This document shows positions 49,186 through 60,573 of a stretch of 64,000 nt of DNA, one piece after another. Position 1 is the first letter of the stretch, and each line of letters opens with the position of its first letter. The DNA comes from Lachancea dasiensis (taxonomy: Eukaryota > Ascomycota > Saccharomycetes > Saccharomycetales > Saccharomycetaceae), in the NCBI GenBank assembly GCA_900074725.1, contig LT598454.1, forward strand, positions 688,854-752,853, written 5' to 3'. Below the pieces are notes generated by a model. It saw only the letters and a program-made list of their open reading frames with translations, ran no database searches and was not told the DNA's origin. The position numbers and the translations under genes are program-made.

Positions 49186-50292
49186 ATGAGTATCCCAGAA
49201 ACCAGTAAAGCTGTCGTTGTTGAAGGCGAGAAAATTGTTGTGAAGGACGTTCCCGTTCAACAATTGACGGGGACCCAAATCTTGGTAAAGGTCAAGGCGG
49301 TAGCCGGCAACCCAACCGATTGGAAGCATTTGGATTACAAGATAGCTCCTCAAGGTTCGATCATAGGAAACGACCTTGCCGGAACCGTCGTCAAGCTCGG
49401 CCCCGATGTTGACGCAACCCGCTTTGCAGTTGGTAAGACCGTAATCGGAGGAGTGCACGGTGGTTCGGTAAAATTCCCTCAGTACGGTGCGTTTACGGAA
49501 TACGCAGTGCTGGATTCGGTTTTGACGTTCCAAGTGGATTTGACCGAGAGCGGCGCCACGTCGATCGCCGAGGGCCCGGTCAAGAACTTCGAATCGGGCG
49601 CATCGCTTCCCGTTTCTCTCTTGACTGCTGGTGAAGTTCTTCATTACCATTTCAAAAACAAGTTAGAGTGGGAACCCAAGTCTCCGCAGCATGACTTCCC
49701 CATTCTGATTTGGGGCGGTGCAACTGCCGCCGGTCAGTGGCTGATCCAATTGGCCAAACAAATGTTTTGCTACAGCGAGATTGTTGTGGTAGCGTCGAAG
49801 AAGCACGAGCAGCTTCTCAAGAAGTATGGAGCCGATGCGGTCTTTGACTACCACGATGAAGACGTTATTGAGCAAATGCGCGGTAAGTACGGGGGCTTCA
49901 AGCATTTGGTAGACGGCGTTTCGGTGCCCGAGACCTTCCGTCAAGTGTACCAACTAGCCGCACCAGGCGCGACGATCATTCCTTTGATGAACTTAGGCGA
50001 GAAGGATATTCCCGAGGCCGAGAGAAAGACCGGGATTACAATTGACCCTACCTTGCTGTATCTAGTGTTTGGACACGATGTTCCATTCGGTCCCCATACT
50101 TTCCCTGCAAACCCTGCTTACCGTTCTGCGGCTGTCGACTTGGTCAAGTTCTTGGAACCCAGAATCAAGAACGGCGCGCTGAACCATATTCCCATCGAAG
50201 TCTATCCTGGTGGGCTGGAAGCCATCCCACGTATTTTGAGCGACATAAAAAATGGTGCCAACTCCGGTGTTAAGCTGGTTGCCAGGGTGTAA
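49186..50292 (+). CDS. Zinc-type medium-chain NADPH reductase (YNL134C-like)
   Basis: Predicted 368 residues from the ATG at 49186; the in-frame extension upstream begins only at TTG. It is an MDR-superfamily enzyme of the quinone/aldehyde-reductase kind. The N-terminal GroES-like domain has AVAGNPTDWKHLD. The cofactor-binding Rossmann fold carries WGGATAAGQWLIQLAK. The zinc cysteines of alcohol dehydrogenases are absent. YNL134C in S. cerevisiae is an NADPH-dependent aldehyde reductase induced by stress and furfural. Position between FYV6 and FPR1 matches. Confidence 0.92.
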   Translation: MSIPETSKAVVVEGEKIVVKDVPVQQLTGTQILVKVKAVAGNPTDWKHLDYKIAPQGSIIGNDLAGTVVKLGPDVDATRFAVGKTVIGGVHGGSVKFPQYGAFTEYAVLDSVLTFQVDLTESGATSIAEGPVKNFESGASLPVSLLTAGEVLHYHFKNKLEWEPKSPQHDFPILIWGGATAAGQWLIQLAKQMFCYSEIVVVASKKHEQLLKKYGADAVFDYHDEDVIEQMRGKYGGFKHLVDGVSVPETFRQVYQLAAPGATIIPLMNLGEKDIPEAERKTGITIDPTLLYLVFGHDVPFGPHTFPANPAYRSAAVDLVKFLEPRIKNGALNHIPIEVYPGGLEAIPRILSDIKNGANSGVKLVARV

Positions 50293-50618
50293 AGATAACC
50301 TCCATAATCATGACTACTACGACGTAAACTACACAAATATACATACATGACTCGAGATTGTTGAGAAATTAGCAGGGAAAGTCAAGTACACCCAAGTTGA
50401 GAAGGGCGAAGAGACCCAAAGAGATTTTGATGCTTAATTTTTGAATTAGAGGACTCGCTATAACTAGAGCTTAAACTGTGTAAAGTGTATTCCGTTAAAA
50501 CCTTATATGAAAGAACCTAATTGTGAGTGCAATTCCTATGAAAAGCTGAAAAGATAACCTGGCCGCGATTGACCAGTGGCTAACCGCTGGTGGTCTTGAA
50601 AGTCAAACGCATTGCGCT
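50293..50618. other. Convergent intergenic stretch
   Basis: About 330 bp between two gene 3' ends. I see nothing except AT-rich sequence. Confidence 0.5.
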
Positions 50619-50984
50619 TTAAATCAACATGGCACCGGCAGCAACCAAGCCAGCCATAGCGGCAGCACCGGAACCCATGTTGGCGGCGCCGTTTTCGGTT
50701 TGGTAGCTGATGGTAGCGTTGCCAGAAGTAGAGGTGGCAACGCTTAGCGAGGCGCTGCTGGTGGCTTGCAATTGGCCGTCGCTGATTTGAGAGACGGCGG
50801 CGGCGGATGACTCAGCTGGAGCACTGGAGGTGGCGGCAGCAGAGGAGGCGGCAGCAGAGGAGGCGGCAGCAGAGGTGGCCTGGATTTGACCGTCGCCGAT
50901 TTGAGAAATAGCGTCGGCGGTCGTTTGGGCCATGGCGACGGCACCGTAAACAGCAGCGAGGGAGACGACAGTGGAGAATTGCAT
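50619..50984 (-). CDS. Small GPI-type cell-wall protein with PIR-like repeats
   Basis: Predicted 121 residues from the ATG at 50984. It has a signal peptide (MQFSTVVSLAAVYGAVAMA), two PIR-type motifs (SQIGDGQIQATS at 27-38 and SQISDGQLQATS at 65-76) and Ala/Ser-rich spacers. A possible N-glycosylation site (SGNATIS) follows. The C-terminus is a GPI-type tail with small residues then GLVAAGAMLI. There is no cysteine. PIR motifs can be ester-linked to beta-1,3-glucan, so the protein may be held in the wall in two ways, as Tir-type proteins are. By position it could correspond to ANS1 (YHR126C), a small GPI protein next to NDT80 in S. cerevisiae, but sequence cannot decide. Confidence 0.8.
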   Translation of the reverse strand: MQFSTVVSLAAVYGAVAMAQTTADAISQIGDGQIQATSAAASSAAASSAAATSSAPAESSAAAVSQISDGQLQATSSASLSVATSTSGNATISYQTENGAANMGSGAAAMAGLVAAGAMLI

Positions 50985-52119
50985 TTCTGATGTGTTGATG
51001 AGCGAAAGACGAGTGTACTCTGGAGAGATGTGAACAATGTGAATCAAAATCTCTTCCTCCGGAGTGCGGTTTCTACAGTGGCCACCGGCCATACTTATAC
51101 CTCGGCCAGCCGGTCTTCAACTCTGACCGCCATTTGCATTCTTTTGCGGCAACGGAACGACCAGGCTTACCCAAGCAAGCTCCAATGTTTATGTTTTGCG
51201 TATGGGTGGATTGCTGGGGCTAGTTCATCCAGAAGGGTCCTCAACTGCGCTGTTTTCCGCTCTCCCATTATGATGGCACAGCCTTTCTGCCCTGGTGTCT
51301 CTACTTGTCGATGCGGTCTGGAACTTTGATCGAAAAAGGCAGAAAACGCCTCATGTGGACTTCTCTCTCTATACAAGAAGAATGTACGTTATGTGTGGCT
51401 GAACACACACCACTACGCTGTTGACCTTCGAAATGACGCCGCCGCCGCCGCCGGTGTCCCGCGTATTTCACCGGGGCCTGTCCCCGTTTGAAACAGCCAA
51501 GACAGCTGGCGACCTGGGCCAGCATTGATTGCACTGTCACACTCCGCCCAAGCACGCTAGGAAACGAAGGGCAACGCCAAAAAAAAATGCGAACAAACAC
51601 ATTTGGAAACCTGCAAACCGGTGCGTTTTGTCTGGCGCTTGACCACTTCCCAGATAGGACATTGTTCTACTTTTTACACATTGCATCATGGCTTAATAGA
51701 CGGCCGTAGCGTGATGGCTCAGGTTTTGACATATACGGTTTGCGGCTAGAAATAGTGCGGGACGCTCACTTGAAAAGCCAGAAATAGAAGAAAGCTCTCT
51801 ACGTAACGGGAAGTATGACATACAGCGAGCGAGGCCCAGAGCCGGGGCTACAGAAAACACGAGATCCAGCGGTGATTCCACCAGCCAGAACTGTAGTAGG
51901 TGTTCTTGCTGTATGTGGTAAAACAGAGGTGAAAAAATATATCGTCCGTTCAGTATGATGGGGAAAAAACGTGATCCGTTCGGGTCTATTCGGATGCCGG
52001 AGCGAGGCGGCCCGAACTAGGTACACACGTGATGCATTTGGAGTCACCAACGGGTGTGCCTGAGCTGGACGGCGATGGTGGCTCAAGGACAGTTGAGGTG
52101 AACACTGAAGGAAAGCTTG
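50985..52119. other. Gene-free stretch upstream of the GPI protein
   Basis: No supported gene. It should contain the promoter of the wall-protein gene. A short GCC-repeat tract lies at about 51435-51452 and an A-run at about 51580-51588. Other frames look like chance. Confidence 0.5.
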
Positions 52120-52127
52120 GCGTGCGG

Positions 52128-52970
52128 TAGCTGGTCGTCGGAAGAGCGAGCCAGGCGTGATTGGATCTATCAGGTGTCGTACTAGTACGAAGCGATTTTA
52201 GTGAGGCGAATCTGATTCGTCAGTAGAAGTAGTGTCTACAAAGACAGGACAAGCAAGACCCACTCTATACACACGCCAACACTACACGCGTGGGTTTAGC
52301 TTCGAGTTGTGTCGATCATTCGGCTGGTCATCGGAAGAGCGAACCAAGCGTGATTTAATTGAGGCGAATCTGATTCGCCAGTAGAAAGCTTACTAAATTT
52401 GTCTCGTAAGTCGGACATAGTCATTGTTAAGATGAGTAGCTTGGATCTAGGGAATTCTATTTATCTCTCCGTGATTATTTTAGGCATTAGGGTTGGTTCA
52501 GTCACCTGAACAAACGCCTGGTATTTGTACAATTTTCGCTAGGTGACTCTGAATAACACAACTATTAATCATTCGCTATAGATCATTCTATTGCCCAAGG
52601 ATTACGGCTTCAATGCCGTACGCTACCGATAACTTATCGATCGCCAATCCCATTGGACAACAGTTGTTCTCTTCGGTTTGTCTTAGCTTGTAGCTCTATT
52701 TGTATGGCTTCGGTTGTGTACTATCATTCCGTACCACTGTGTCACATATTTACTGACGCTGATTATGCGATTAGACGCACATCACCATCAGTTTATTCAC
52801 ATTATTTCCAACAGATTTGATCTGCCTAACGTATATATTGTATCACGACAGAACGCTGCCAGGTGTCGCACTAGTACGAAGCGAGAACGCCTTCGGCAAC
52901 ACCGGGTTTTAGCAGAGGTAGTGCCTACGTAGACAGGACAAGCAAGACCCGCTCTGTACACACGCCAACT
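52128..52970 (+). repeat. Mosaic of fossil direct repeats, copy B
   Basis: Several related blocks are stacked here. A unit reading GGCTGGTCATCGGAAGAGCG.. occurs at 52128-52165 and 52321-52356. A block with CAGGTGTCG.ACTAGTACGAAGCGA and GACAGGACAAGCAAGACCC occurs at 52170-52280 and again at 52858-52968, in direct orientation. A near-perfect palindrome GGCGAATCTGATTCGCC lies at 52364-52380 (a variant at 52203-52219). Between the outer blocks, 52360-52800 is related to 4715-5045. The layout resembles a small element with direct terminal repeats of about 110 bp, or nested solo-LTR fossils. It has no intact coding capacity and is clearly old. Confidence 0.65.
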
Positions 52971-53432
52971 AGTTCCATGTAGACCTTCACGAGTTTTCGG
53001 GACACAGGGTTAGTGTTTCGCAGGCCCACCGTGCGCTCCCCTCAACATAACCGAAAGTTGCAGTTTGAGTACTAAACGTTAAAAAGTGCACCTAAAAGGC
53101 CAACGAGGGCCTGTCAGCGGCGTCAGAATAGTACAATGTGATATACAGCGTTTTAAGATTTCTGTTTCGGCACCACATCGGGAAGTTGGAACGGTACCGA
53201 ATCGCTTGAGCCAAGGTGAGCCAGGGGCCTCCTCTAGGTTTCACATAGCGGGTGCGCACACGGTAGTGCTGGCAGCGCGAAGTATCTTACACTCCATTGT
53301 CTCGAGGGTCGTACATAGTGCCCAAGGTAGATTACCCTATTTTTTCCATCGCACGTATATTTGATGGAAAAAGCTTATTCTCAGTTCGAACCCTTCTCAC
53401 CAGGTCCACGTTGAAGCACTACACAATACAAG
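52971..53432. other. FPR1 upstream region
   Basis: About 460 bp, presumably the FPR1 promoter. No gene or clear RNA is seen. Confidence 0.5.
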
Positions 53433-53777
53433 ATGTCTGAAACCATTGAAGGTAACGTTAAGATCGACAGATTGGCTGCAGGTGACGGCTCCTCTTTCCC
53501 CAAGACTGGTGACCTGGTCACAATTCACTACACCGGTACGTTGGAAAACGGCCAGAAATTCGATTCTTCCGTCGACAGAGGCTCTCCCTTCCAATGCAAC
53601 ATTGGCGTGGGCCAAGTCATCAAGGGGTGGGATGTTGGTATCCCCAAGCTGTCCGTTGGCGAAAAGGCTAGATTAACCATCCCGGGCCCTTACGCTTACG
53701 GCCCCCGTGGGTTCCCAGGGTTGATCCCTCCTAACGCCACTTTGGTCTTTGACGTCGAGCTGTTGAAGATCAACTAA
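53433..53777 (+). CDS. FPR1: FKBP12 peptidyl-prolyl isomerase
   Basis: Predicted 114 residues, the same length as S. cerevisiae Fpr1. The FK506/rapamycin-binding core is complete: [42 protein letters not shown], and a C-terminal [11 protein letters not shown]. Fpr1 with rapamycin inhibits TORC1; its normal partners include Hmo1 and aspartokinase. Convergent with EAF7, as YNL135C/YNL136W. Its codon use favours preferred codons, suggesting high expression. Confidence 0.98.
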   Translation: MSETIEGNVKIDRLAAGDGSSFPKTGDLVTIHYTGTLENGQKFDSSVDRGSPFQCNIGVGQVIKGWDVGIPKLSVGEKARLTIPGPYAYGPRGFPGLIPPNATLVFDVELLKIN

Positions 53778-53927
53778 GCGCACGGCCGTCGCCGGTGTCC
53801 CCGCTTTCACTAGAAGTAACTTTTATATGTAAACACAATTTTTCTTTTCAAGAAAGTGCAGTCGTCTTGTGTGTGCGCATATACAATTGATGCCGCCATG
53901 CGAACATGTCTGATGGTGCAGATGTAT

Positions 53928-54977
53928 TTATTTTCTAGATTTGCGTCGGTTTGCCACCCGCGAGCTTGACCTGGCAGCCGGAGTCGCCGATGCACCTTCT
54001 GGTGGATTTGCGTTTTCGGCCGTTTCGGTAGTGACGTCCGACTGATGACTTCGTGTAGTCCTGGTCCTCTTCGAAGGCGGGGATTCGTGGCTCGGCGGCC
54101 CATGCGGCTCCGAAGTCGTCGCTGGCTCTTGAGGCGAAGGCTCTGGAGTCGGTTTGGAGGTGGTGGTTAGCGGAGATACACTGTCGGGCTTTGATCCTGT
54201 ATTTTTTGCACTCTGCTTTTCGATTTCCACCACACCCTCGTCTGGCTCGCTCATTCGCACATCGGGATCTTCTTGTTCCTCACTTTCCACAGCCTCATCG
54301 TTGGAATTTCCACTGCTTTTTTCCGAATCTGCCAGGTCTTCGTCATGGGTTAGCTCACCAGCTGCATCCAGGGTCCCACCGGGACCCTGAGATCGAGTGA
54401 CCCTTCCCGTAGCCTGTCCGGACGCTGCAGAGCGCGTGACCCTCCTCGAGGTTCTCTCGGGCGGGGGAATTGATTCTGGGGCCCTATGCCCAGGCTGTGC
54501 CTCACGATCCTCATCGCCACCAGACCTGTGGTCATCGTCTTCCAGGTTATCTTCCAGAGCGCCGCGGGCGTTTTCGAGAATCAATTCTCCGTACTCATCC
54601 CAAGGCAAATGAAATTCTCGAGGTTTCCTGAGGACGCGTCGAAGTGCCTGGAATTTGGATTTGCAAAACGGCTCTTCGGTATTCTCTGCAGCTTCTTCGG
54701 AGGATTCTTCCTCAATGGCATTGTTTTCTCTGTCATCTAATTGTTTAAGATCGTAATGCTGATCCAATTTCGCCCATATTTCTTTGGCAGTAAATTGGCC
54801 CTTACCTTCGCTTTTGAGCTTATCAAACAATAATACAACGGGGAACTGGTCCTGTTTGTTCATTCGTTCAAGGATGCTAATCATGTGGAAGTGCTTGTGG
54901 ACGCCAGCTGGCTTGAACTCCGTAATCCACCGAAACAGACGAATGTCATCTTCGATACTCCACGGAGCAGTCATCAT
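53928..54977 (-). CDS. EAF7: NuA4 acetyltransferase subunit Eaf7
   Basis: Predicted 349 residues (425 in S. cerevisiae). The N-terminal CT20/Eaf7 domain (about 1-80) is clear: WSIEDDIRLFRWITEFKPAGVHKHFHM. The remainder is acidic, Ser/Pro/Glu-rich and poorly conserved, ending in a basic RRKSRK. Eaf7 (MRGBP in animals) pairs with Eaf3 and Eaf5 in NuA4. The start has two adjacent ATGs (54977, 54974). Confidence 0.93.
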   Translation of the reverse strand: MMTAPWSIEDDIRLFRWITEFKPAGVHKHFHMISILERMNKQDQFPVVLLFDKLKSEGKGQFTAKEIWAKLDQHYDLKQLDDRENNAIEEESSEEAAENTEEPFCKSKFQALRRVLRKPREFHLPWDEYGELILENARGALEDNLEDDDHRSGGDEDREAQPGHRAPESIPPPERTSRRVTRSAASGQATGRVTRSQGPGGTLDAAGELTHDEDLADSEKSSGNSNDEAVESEEQEDPDVRMSEPDEGVVEIEKQSAKNTGSKPDSVSPLTTTSKPTPEPSPQEPATTSEPHGPPSHESPPSKRTRTTRSHQSDVTTETAENANPPEGASATPAARSSSRVANRRKSRK

Positions 54978-56466
54978 ATAGAGTGTCTACTCACGCAGGA
55001 CATTCGAATGGCGTTGAACCTTCTCCCAAGCTTGGCGAGGTGTCTACTGCGTATTTACTTTAATTACTGGATTCCATGTCAGTACATACGAGACCGCGAA
55101 GTGTGTGTACATAGCTTGTGAAAAGCGAGTTTCGGGTGTGGATGATGTTAGATTTGGTAGAGATGTTGCAGGCTTTCCTCGTCTACTCTGGTAGGTCTGT
55201 TTTCCCAAGGTTCACCTTATCAGGATACAAAACTGATCCAGGTCCGGGGCCTGCGAACACGAAAAACACCGCTGTACGCCTTGCTCTTGAACCCGGGGAT
55301 TACAATCATCAAAATGTGACCTGCCATATTCATCGACTTGTTAGTGTTTCTCAACCGTGCCGTGTTTTCAAACGGATAAAGTGTCACTATGGTACAAAGT
55401 GATAAACATGGGCCTCTAGTTTGGTCGTGTGCGTTGTGCACCATGCAAATGGGAGCAACCACCAAACAGCCACTTCCGGCGACCGACCTTGCTGGTGTAG
55501 CAGCTACATGTATATCATGGTACTGTTTATAAAAATTCGGCCGGATGTCAGCGAGAGTGTGTGTAAAATGTTTTTGTTTCTCACCTCATCGAAAATATCC
55601 GCAATTGAGAATCAAAAGTTTCGTCCCTTGCATTGCGTCTATAGTATCCCTTTGATTTCTTGGATTTTTCTTTAGGCAGCGCATTAGTAACATTTCTCTA
55701 TGCCATGCATGTGTACAGATCGACAATGTTGATATACGCCGGCACTGCTAGCCAGTCAAACCCCAGTGTTGCCTAAGTGGTTCAGGTATGCGCGTAGCTC
55801 GACACTCCTTCTCGGGTATCGTATATTACTTCATATCTGTGACAGAAAGGTACAAAGTGATTGATATCGAGCCACTAGCAATCGCCTCATTTGCTTGCTT
55901 TGCGTAACGGATCGTATGCTGAATTCAAATTTATAGGAGCAGGTCTGCGACTCTCATCCTGGCAAAGCTCTGGGATGAACTCGGTCAACAGGCTTCACTA
56001 TAGTTTTTCAGTCGCGACGCCTCAGCTTAAACATAAATGTCGCCCATATAATTATTGTCGGGCCCCCACCAAAATTAGCACATCTAACTATGAATTATAA
56101 AATATTGTATGTTCTCGACGCAGCAGTCATTTTTCCTTCGCGTGTGCTCTCTTGCCCATTAAAGAAACCTTGAGGTGTTAAAACCATCGCCTAGAAATTT
56201 AAAAACCTTCTACTCTCAAGTACTTAACTTCACAGCGAATACTGTTGGCCCGCAAGCTTGGCTCAATCCATAATGACTAGCTTAAGCCTAGTTGGTCGAT
56301 TTCGTGTTAACTAGTCCCTTTCGTTTCGAGCGATAATTGGAAAAATTTTAAAACGGCAACCTCTCCATCTCATCACGGTCAAATACGTAGAGGTAGCCAA
56401 CAAGCAATTGCCGGCTTTGCAGACCAGTTTTATCTTCATTCTTTGGTTTAAGCTAGTTTCTAAAGA
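54978..56466. other. 1.5-kb divergent spacer between EAF7 and NAM9
   Basis: No supported gene. The 13-mer GGTACAAAGTGAT occurs twice in direct orientation near 55390 and 55849, each followed about 10 bp later by CTAG-type sequence, a weak trace of a duplicated segment. The tract is AT-rich near 56040-56110. Confidence 0.5.
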
Positions 56467-57900
56467 ATGCCTAGAAAGGCGGTTCTACTCAAATCGCTGG
56501 CCCGTGGGCGGATCAGACAGAGTTTCAACAAATACAATTTGTTCAACTTGTATAAGAAAGGCGACGTTGACTTCAGATCCAAGACTCTATACCAGCAAAA
56601 ATGGACTGCTAAACAAGAGACAAGGGCCTACCATGGCGAGCATTTAACCGAAAGTCGTTGGCAAACAACTTTCACGCCTAAAATGGACTCAGTGGCCCAA
56701 TTAGACGCGTCTTTGACGGGGCGTGAGACTCAGCAAACACCTATTTTGCTGCAAACATTCGGTGTCTTGGAAAAAAGGCTAGACATAGCTATATTCCGTG
56801 CGATGTTCGCCTCTTCTGTCAGACAGGCCCGACAGTTTATTTTGCACAACAACGTATTCGTCAATGGCGTCAAAATTTCTCAACCCAACTACACTCTTCG
56901 TCCCGGGGACGTTTTCCATGTTAGACCAGAGAAGGTACTGCAAGGTTTAGGTGCCAAAAAGCCATCCTTATTAGAGTCTCTGAAAATTGATAAACGTCAA
57001 ATCGCTATCTGGAACAGGTACGTGAAGGCTATCAAGGAGAACCCAAGAGAAAAATGGCTCGAAATTGAGGATAAGTATCGCCGCATGGATGACTCCAACC
57101 CAAAGAAACAGGAATGGCTGGAGTTTGTTCAAAACTACAATAAAACGCTGGATCTTCAAATGGAAACGGAGGTTAAGTCCCAAACAAAAGAGGTCATTTT
57201 GGCAAAGGTTATGCTTGCAGGCTCTAGTGTGACTGAACCAACATTACAAGAGTTTTTGCCACACTTTTACGAAGATGCAGCACTAGGAACCAAGGCGCTA
57301 GCGTGTTATCAGGACCTCCAAACTTCTAAGTCTGTGCCAGAAGGCTCCAGTTCTATGTCTCTTGCTCAGTTGACTGAACATGCGAGAACTCTAATAAACC
57401 TGTCAGAGGAGAAAAAAAACACCATGACAGATGGATCGAAAAAAGCTTTGAGAGCTGCCAAAAACATATGCTCTGAGCTTTTGACATCGCAGGACAGCAT
57501 TATTCGCAAACTTTACGAGGGTAAAAAAGGCAGCGAACAAACCCTTGCCATCCCCTTTGACCCGAAATGGGCTCAAAAATTTCAGGGCCACAAGCCTATC
57601 ACTGTCAGCGAGTTGGCAGAGGACGAAGCTAAAGCAGCCAAGGCCATAAATTTGCCTTGGCAGAAAGGTGTCTATGGTCGCCACGACCCTTCTAAGCCTT
57701 ACTTCACACCTTGGAAACCACGACCATTCCTCGCACCTTTTGCCATTTTACCTCATCATATCGAAGTTTCTTTCAAGACCTGCCACGCTGTCTACTTGAG
57801 AGACCCAGTGGCTCGCCCGGGCCAGTCAGAGGTAATTTCGCCATTCGGGCTTCCAGTTCATGAGCGCGCATACATGTACTATGTCAGAAACGGAAAATGA
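56467..57900 (+). CDS. NAM9: Mitochondrial ribosomal protein uS4m (Nam9)
   Basis: Predicted 477 residues (486 in S. cerevisiae). The N-terminus [20 protein letters not shown] is basic. The S4 RNA-binding domain is at about 103-162 ([31 protein letters not shown]). Large yeast-specific extensions follow. Nam9 is an essential small-subunit protein, first found as a suppressor of mitochondrial nonsense mutations. Convergent with SRV2, 73 bp apart, as YNL137C/YNL138W. Confidence 0.96.
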   Translation: MPRKAVLLKSLARGRIRQSFNKYNLFNLYKKGDVDFRSKTLYQQKWTAKQETRAYHGEHLTESRWQTTFTPKMDSVAQLDASLTGRETQQTPILLQTFGVLEKRLDIAIFRAMFASSVRQARQFILHNNVFVNGVKISQPNYTLRPGDVFHVRPEKVLQGLGAKKPSLLESLKIDKRQIAIWNRYVKAIKENPREKWLEIEDKYRRMDDSNPKKQEWLEFVQNYNKTLDLQMETEVKSQTKEVILAKVMLAGSSVTEPTLQEFLPHFYEDAALGTKALACYQDLQTSKSVPEGSSSMSLAQLTEHARTLINLSEEKKNTMTDGSKKALRAAKNICSELLTSQDSIIRKLYEGKKGSEQTLAIPFDPKWAQKFQGHKPITVSELAEDEAKAAKAINLPWQKGVYGRHDPSKPYFTPWKPRPFLAPFAILPHHIEVSFKTCHAVYLRDPVARPGQSEVISPFGLPVHERAYMYYVRNGK

Positions 57901-57973
57901 ACGTCATTCATGTTAATAGAAAATAAATGTATAATAATATAGACCACTCACAATTCCTTAGCAGGTTTTCACC

Positions 57974-59578
57974 TCAACCGGCGTGCTCGTATACAGAAGT
58001 TTTCAACTTGCCGTCCGCAAAGCTGTGCTTGAGTTGCTCAGGTACCGGGAATTCTACAAAATCTCCTTCTTCACCGATAGGCAGGTTGACGTTGAGCGAA
58101 GTAGAGCATGACGTGAAAATTTCTGCGTTCAAAGATTCCTTGCTTAGATAAATAATCCCGTCATCACTCTTATCAATGCTAATTTGGGGAAGAGAATGTT
58201 CCACTTGTATTGCGAATTTGACTGATTTGATAATGTCCAAACCTGAGATGCTACTATCCAGGACGATATTGCAACGTTCAGTTTCGCTCACGGAGATCGC
58301 ATTGACTTTACCTTTCAATTGAATGAAGACATTAGAGCAATTTCCAATGTAAACAGATTCGTCTTTGGCAACGTCCACCACAATTGGTGTTTCTTCTTGC
58401 TCAAATCCTTCGATGAACCATTTATTTCCGATCAATTCCTTCCTGGCTGGTTTCTTAGTCTTTAACGTAGTTGGCTTCTTTGGTTTTGGTGGTGGTGTTT
58501 TGGCTGATGGTATGGCAACTGATTCACGTAAGGCTGGATTCTTGTGTGTTTGCTGAGTCTTATCCACCTTTTTCAAAGATTTCGTTATAGCTTCTCCTTG
58601 GTTGAGCTCGTTAAATACTGCATCAATACCAGATTTCGAAGCAGGGGGTTCACTTGCCTCAAATACAGATGCAGGTGGAGCCGGTGGAGGGGGTGGGGGC
58701 GGAGCAGGACCAGAGATCGTTCCAGAAGGACTACTTGCCTCGGGAACTTCCTCATTACCAAGCTTCTTGAGAGCATCAGAAAACTCTAGTCCCTCTGCAT
58801 CGTTCCACGAGGGTCCAGTGGTATGATATTGTTTGACGTAGTCGCGCAATCCATCAAAAACGCCCAAAAACTGTTTCACCCATTCCTGGCTCGCTGGGTC
58901 AGATTCTTTGAAATCTTTGAGCACTCTGTTGGTCCAGAACTGTGCTGCATCTTTGAAGTCGCTTATCATAGAGGTTGGAGTTTCGACACCAATCCAACTT
59001 AGTAGCGGAACTCCTTCGGCAACCGCATTAAGATGCGCAAAATATTTGCTTTGGCGGTTTTCGTCCTTGAGGTCTCCAATTGCCAAGATTTGCTTGTTTA
59101 AGGGCTGCAGGGACAACGCAAAGTCGTCAGATCCAAAGTCAGGCTTTTTAGAGGCTGCGACCACTTTGAGAAATGTCTTCTGCGCCTCGAACGCCTTCAA
59201 AAAATACTCCGTAGCGCTTTGAACCACAGGGTCTATCTTTGCAGAGGTGGCAACCAAAGGTTCCACATATGTTACAAAAAACTCGCGGAAGGCCGATATA
59301 CTGCTCGGTTCAGACTCTTCTGCAATTTTTTGTCCGGGTTCACTCGTGCCCACCGCACTTCCGGCTGGTTCTGCGGTTGTTGACACCTCCTCTGCGTCCG
59401 GTTGTTGTGGCACCTTTTTATCCTCACTTTGAGCACCTTCAGAAAGAGCAGCATCGATTTTAGTCTGGACATACCCTTCTTGGAAGAAGGTCACATCTTC
59501 CAGACGAGCAGTCGCGTCTTCTAACCTTTTCAAGAGCTTCGACAGATTGTATCCTTGGATAGCGAACGAGTCAGACAT
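57974..59578 (-). CDS. SRV2: Cyclase-associated protein Srv2/CAP
   Basis: Predicted 534 residues (526 in S. cerevisiae). An N-terminal adenylyl-cyclase-binding coiled segment (about 1-40) is followed by an acidic Ser/Thr linker, the helical CAP_N domain (about 95-265), a polyproline tract (about 297-310), a WH2-like region and the C-terminal CARP beta-helix (about 375-534). Srv2 binds Cyr1 in the Ras pathway and recycles cofilin-bound actin monomers. ATG at 59578. Confidence 0.97.
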   Translation of the reverse strand: MSDSFAIQGYNLSKLLKRLEDATARLEDVTFFQEGYVQTKIDAALSEGAQSEDKKVPQQPDAEEVSTTAEPAGSAVGTSEPGQKIAEESEPSSISAFREFFVTYVEPLVATSAKIDPVVQSATEYFLKAFEAQKTFLKVVAASKKPDFGSDDFALSLQPLNKQILAIGDLKDENRQSKYFAHLNAVAEGVPLLSWIGVETPTSMISDFKDAAQFWTNRVLKDFKESDPASQEWVKQFLGVFDGLRDYVKQYHTTGPSWNDAEGLEFSDALKKLGNEEVPEASSPSGTISGPAPPPPPPPAPPASVFEASEPPASKSGIDAVFNELNQGEAITKSLKKVDKTQQTHKNPALRESVAIPSAKTPPPKPKKPTTLKTKKPARKELIGNKWFIEGFEQEETPIVVDVAKDESVYIGNCSNVFIQLKGKVNAISVSETERCNIVLDSSISGLDIIKSVKFAIQVEHSLPQISIDKSDDGIIYLSKESLNAEIFTSCSTSLNVNLPIGEEGDFVEFPVPEQLKHSFADGKLKTSVYEHAG

Positions 59579-59871
59579 GGCGGCTTTTAAAGTACCAAAA
59601 TCTACGCTTTTATCGAATTGTGCGAGTTTTTAATGCACAGCCTGTTAAGCTCCGACCTTACAAGCAGTGGATGGATATATCAACAATCAATGTAGCGGCC
59701 CCTTTCGTATTTGGCAGATCGATTGACGTTTAGCATAATCATTGTCGACGACTATTGCTAGATCCAGTGAACGTAACTAATTGTAATCTAAGTCAACAGT
59801 TCTCGTAGACCAATAGGCTAGCAGCCTGTAGGACGAGGGACCAAGTGATCGGATCATTGTTAGCATTTCAA

Positions 59872-60573
59872 ATGGCAACCAAGAGAGGTGTAAATAATGC
59901 CAAGCGCTCGAAAAAGGTCAATGACCGGTCCAAAACGGCCAAGAATCAATTTCAAGGCAAAAGTTTGTTGGAACGTATGGGTATTTCGCAGAAACCGATG
60001 AAGTCCAATAAGGATAGTGTTAATAGCAAGAATATGGGGCTCCGTGTGGTTGATGGGCGTTTAGTCGATGCCAATGATGTCGGCGCTCTGTTACGGGATG
60101 CCGCTGCCCGTACGGAATCCCGAAATGGGTCTACCAAACAATCACACAAGAGAGGAAACAACGGGCAGATGGTCAGAGCGCAATCCACGAAGGGGCGTCT
60201 GACAACGACCAAAAATGGTAGACGTGTCGAGAAGACAGTGCAAAGACGGGAAGTGGCTCGCAGCCGCGACCAAGCGGCGGTCAAGCCTTACGGCAAGGAT
60301 TTGTATCTTTCGCTGAGCACGAGTCCGGAGACGCGTTTCCTAAGGCTTCGAAACTTGCCACTGGGGTCTGATTCTAATTCTCTAGCTAGGACCGTGGAGC
60401 AAATTGCAGGCGTCGCAGTACAGAAAACCTCTATCATTGATTTGCCCTCAGGCTCCGTGACGGCGGAGATTTGGTTACAGAGCAGCGATTCAAGCATTCT
60501 CGCGAAGACCCAAAAACGCCTTCACCATGCCAATGTCGATAACAGGGTGATATCCGCGGAAATAGCGTCTTAA
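59872..60573 (+). CDS. Basic nuclear protein, YHR127W-like
   Basis: Predicted 233 residues from the ATG at 59872 (the longer frame begins at GTG). The first 140 residues are rich in Lys, Arg, Ser and Asn, with LLERMGISQKP. A compact C-terminal domain (about 145-233) reads RFLRLRNLPLGSDSNSLARTV and could be a divergent RRM. Interleaved synteny and length suggest YHR127W (243 aa), a nuclear S. cerevisiae protein of unknown role, but I could not align it from memory. It is divergent from SRV2 (about 290 bp). Confidence 0.6.
   Translation: MATKRGVNNAKRSKKVNDRSKTAKNQFQGKSLLERMGISQKPMKSNKDSVNSKNMGLRVVDGRLVDANDVGALLRDAAARTESRNGSTKQSHKRGNNGQMVRAQSTKGRLTTTKNGRRVEKTVQRREVARSRDQAAVKPYGKDLYLSLSTSPETRFLRLRNLPLGSDSNSLARTVEQIAGVAVQKTSIIDLPSGSVTAEIWLQSSDSSILAKTQKRLHHANVDNRVISAEIAS

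Noticed and set aside
58365-59463. Several plus-strand frames over SRV2
   Set aside because: Antisense shadows of SRV2 with low-complexity Gly/Ser runs produced by its polyproline tract.
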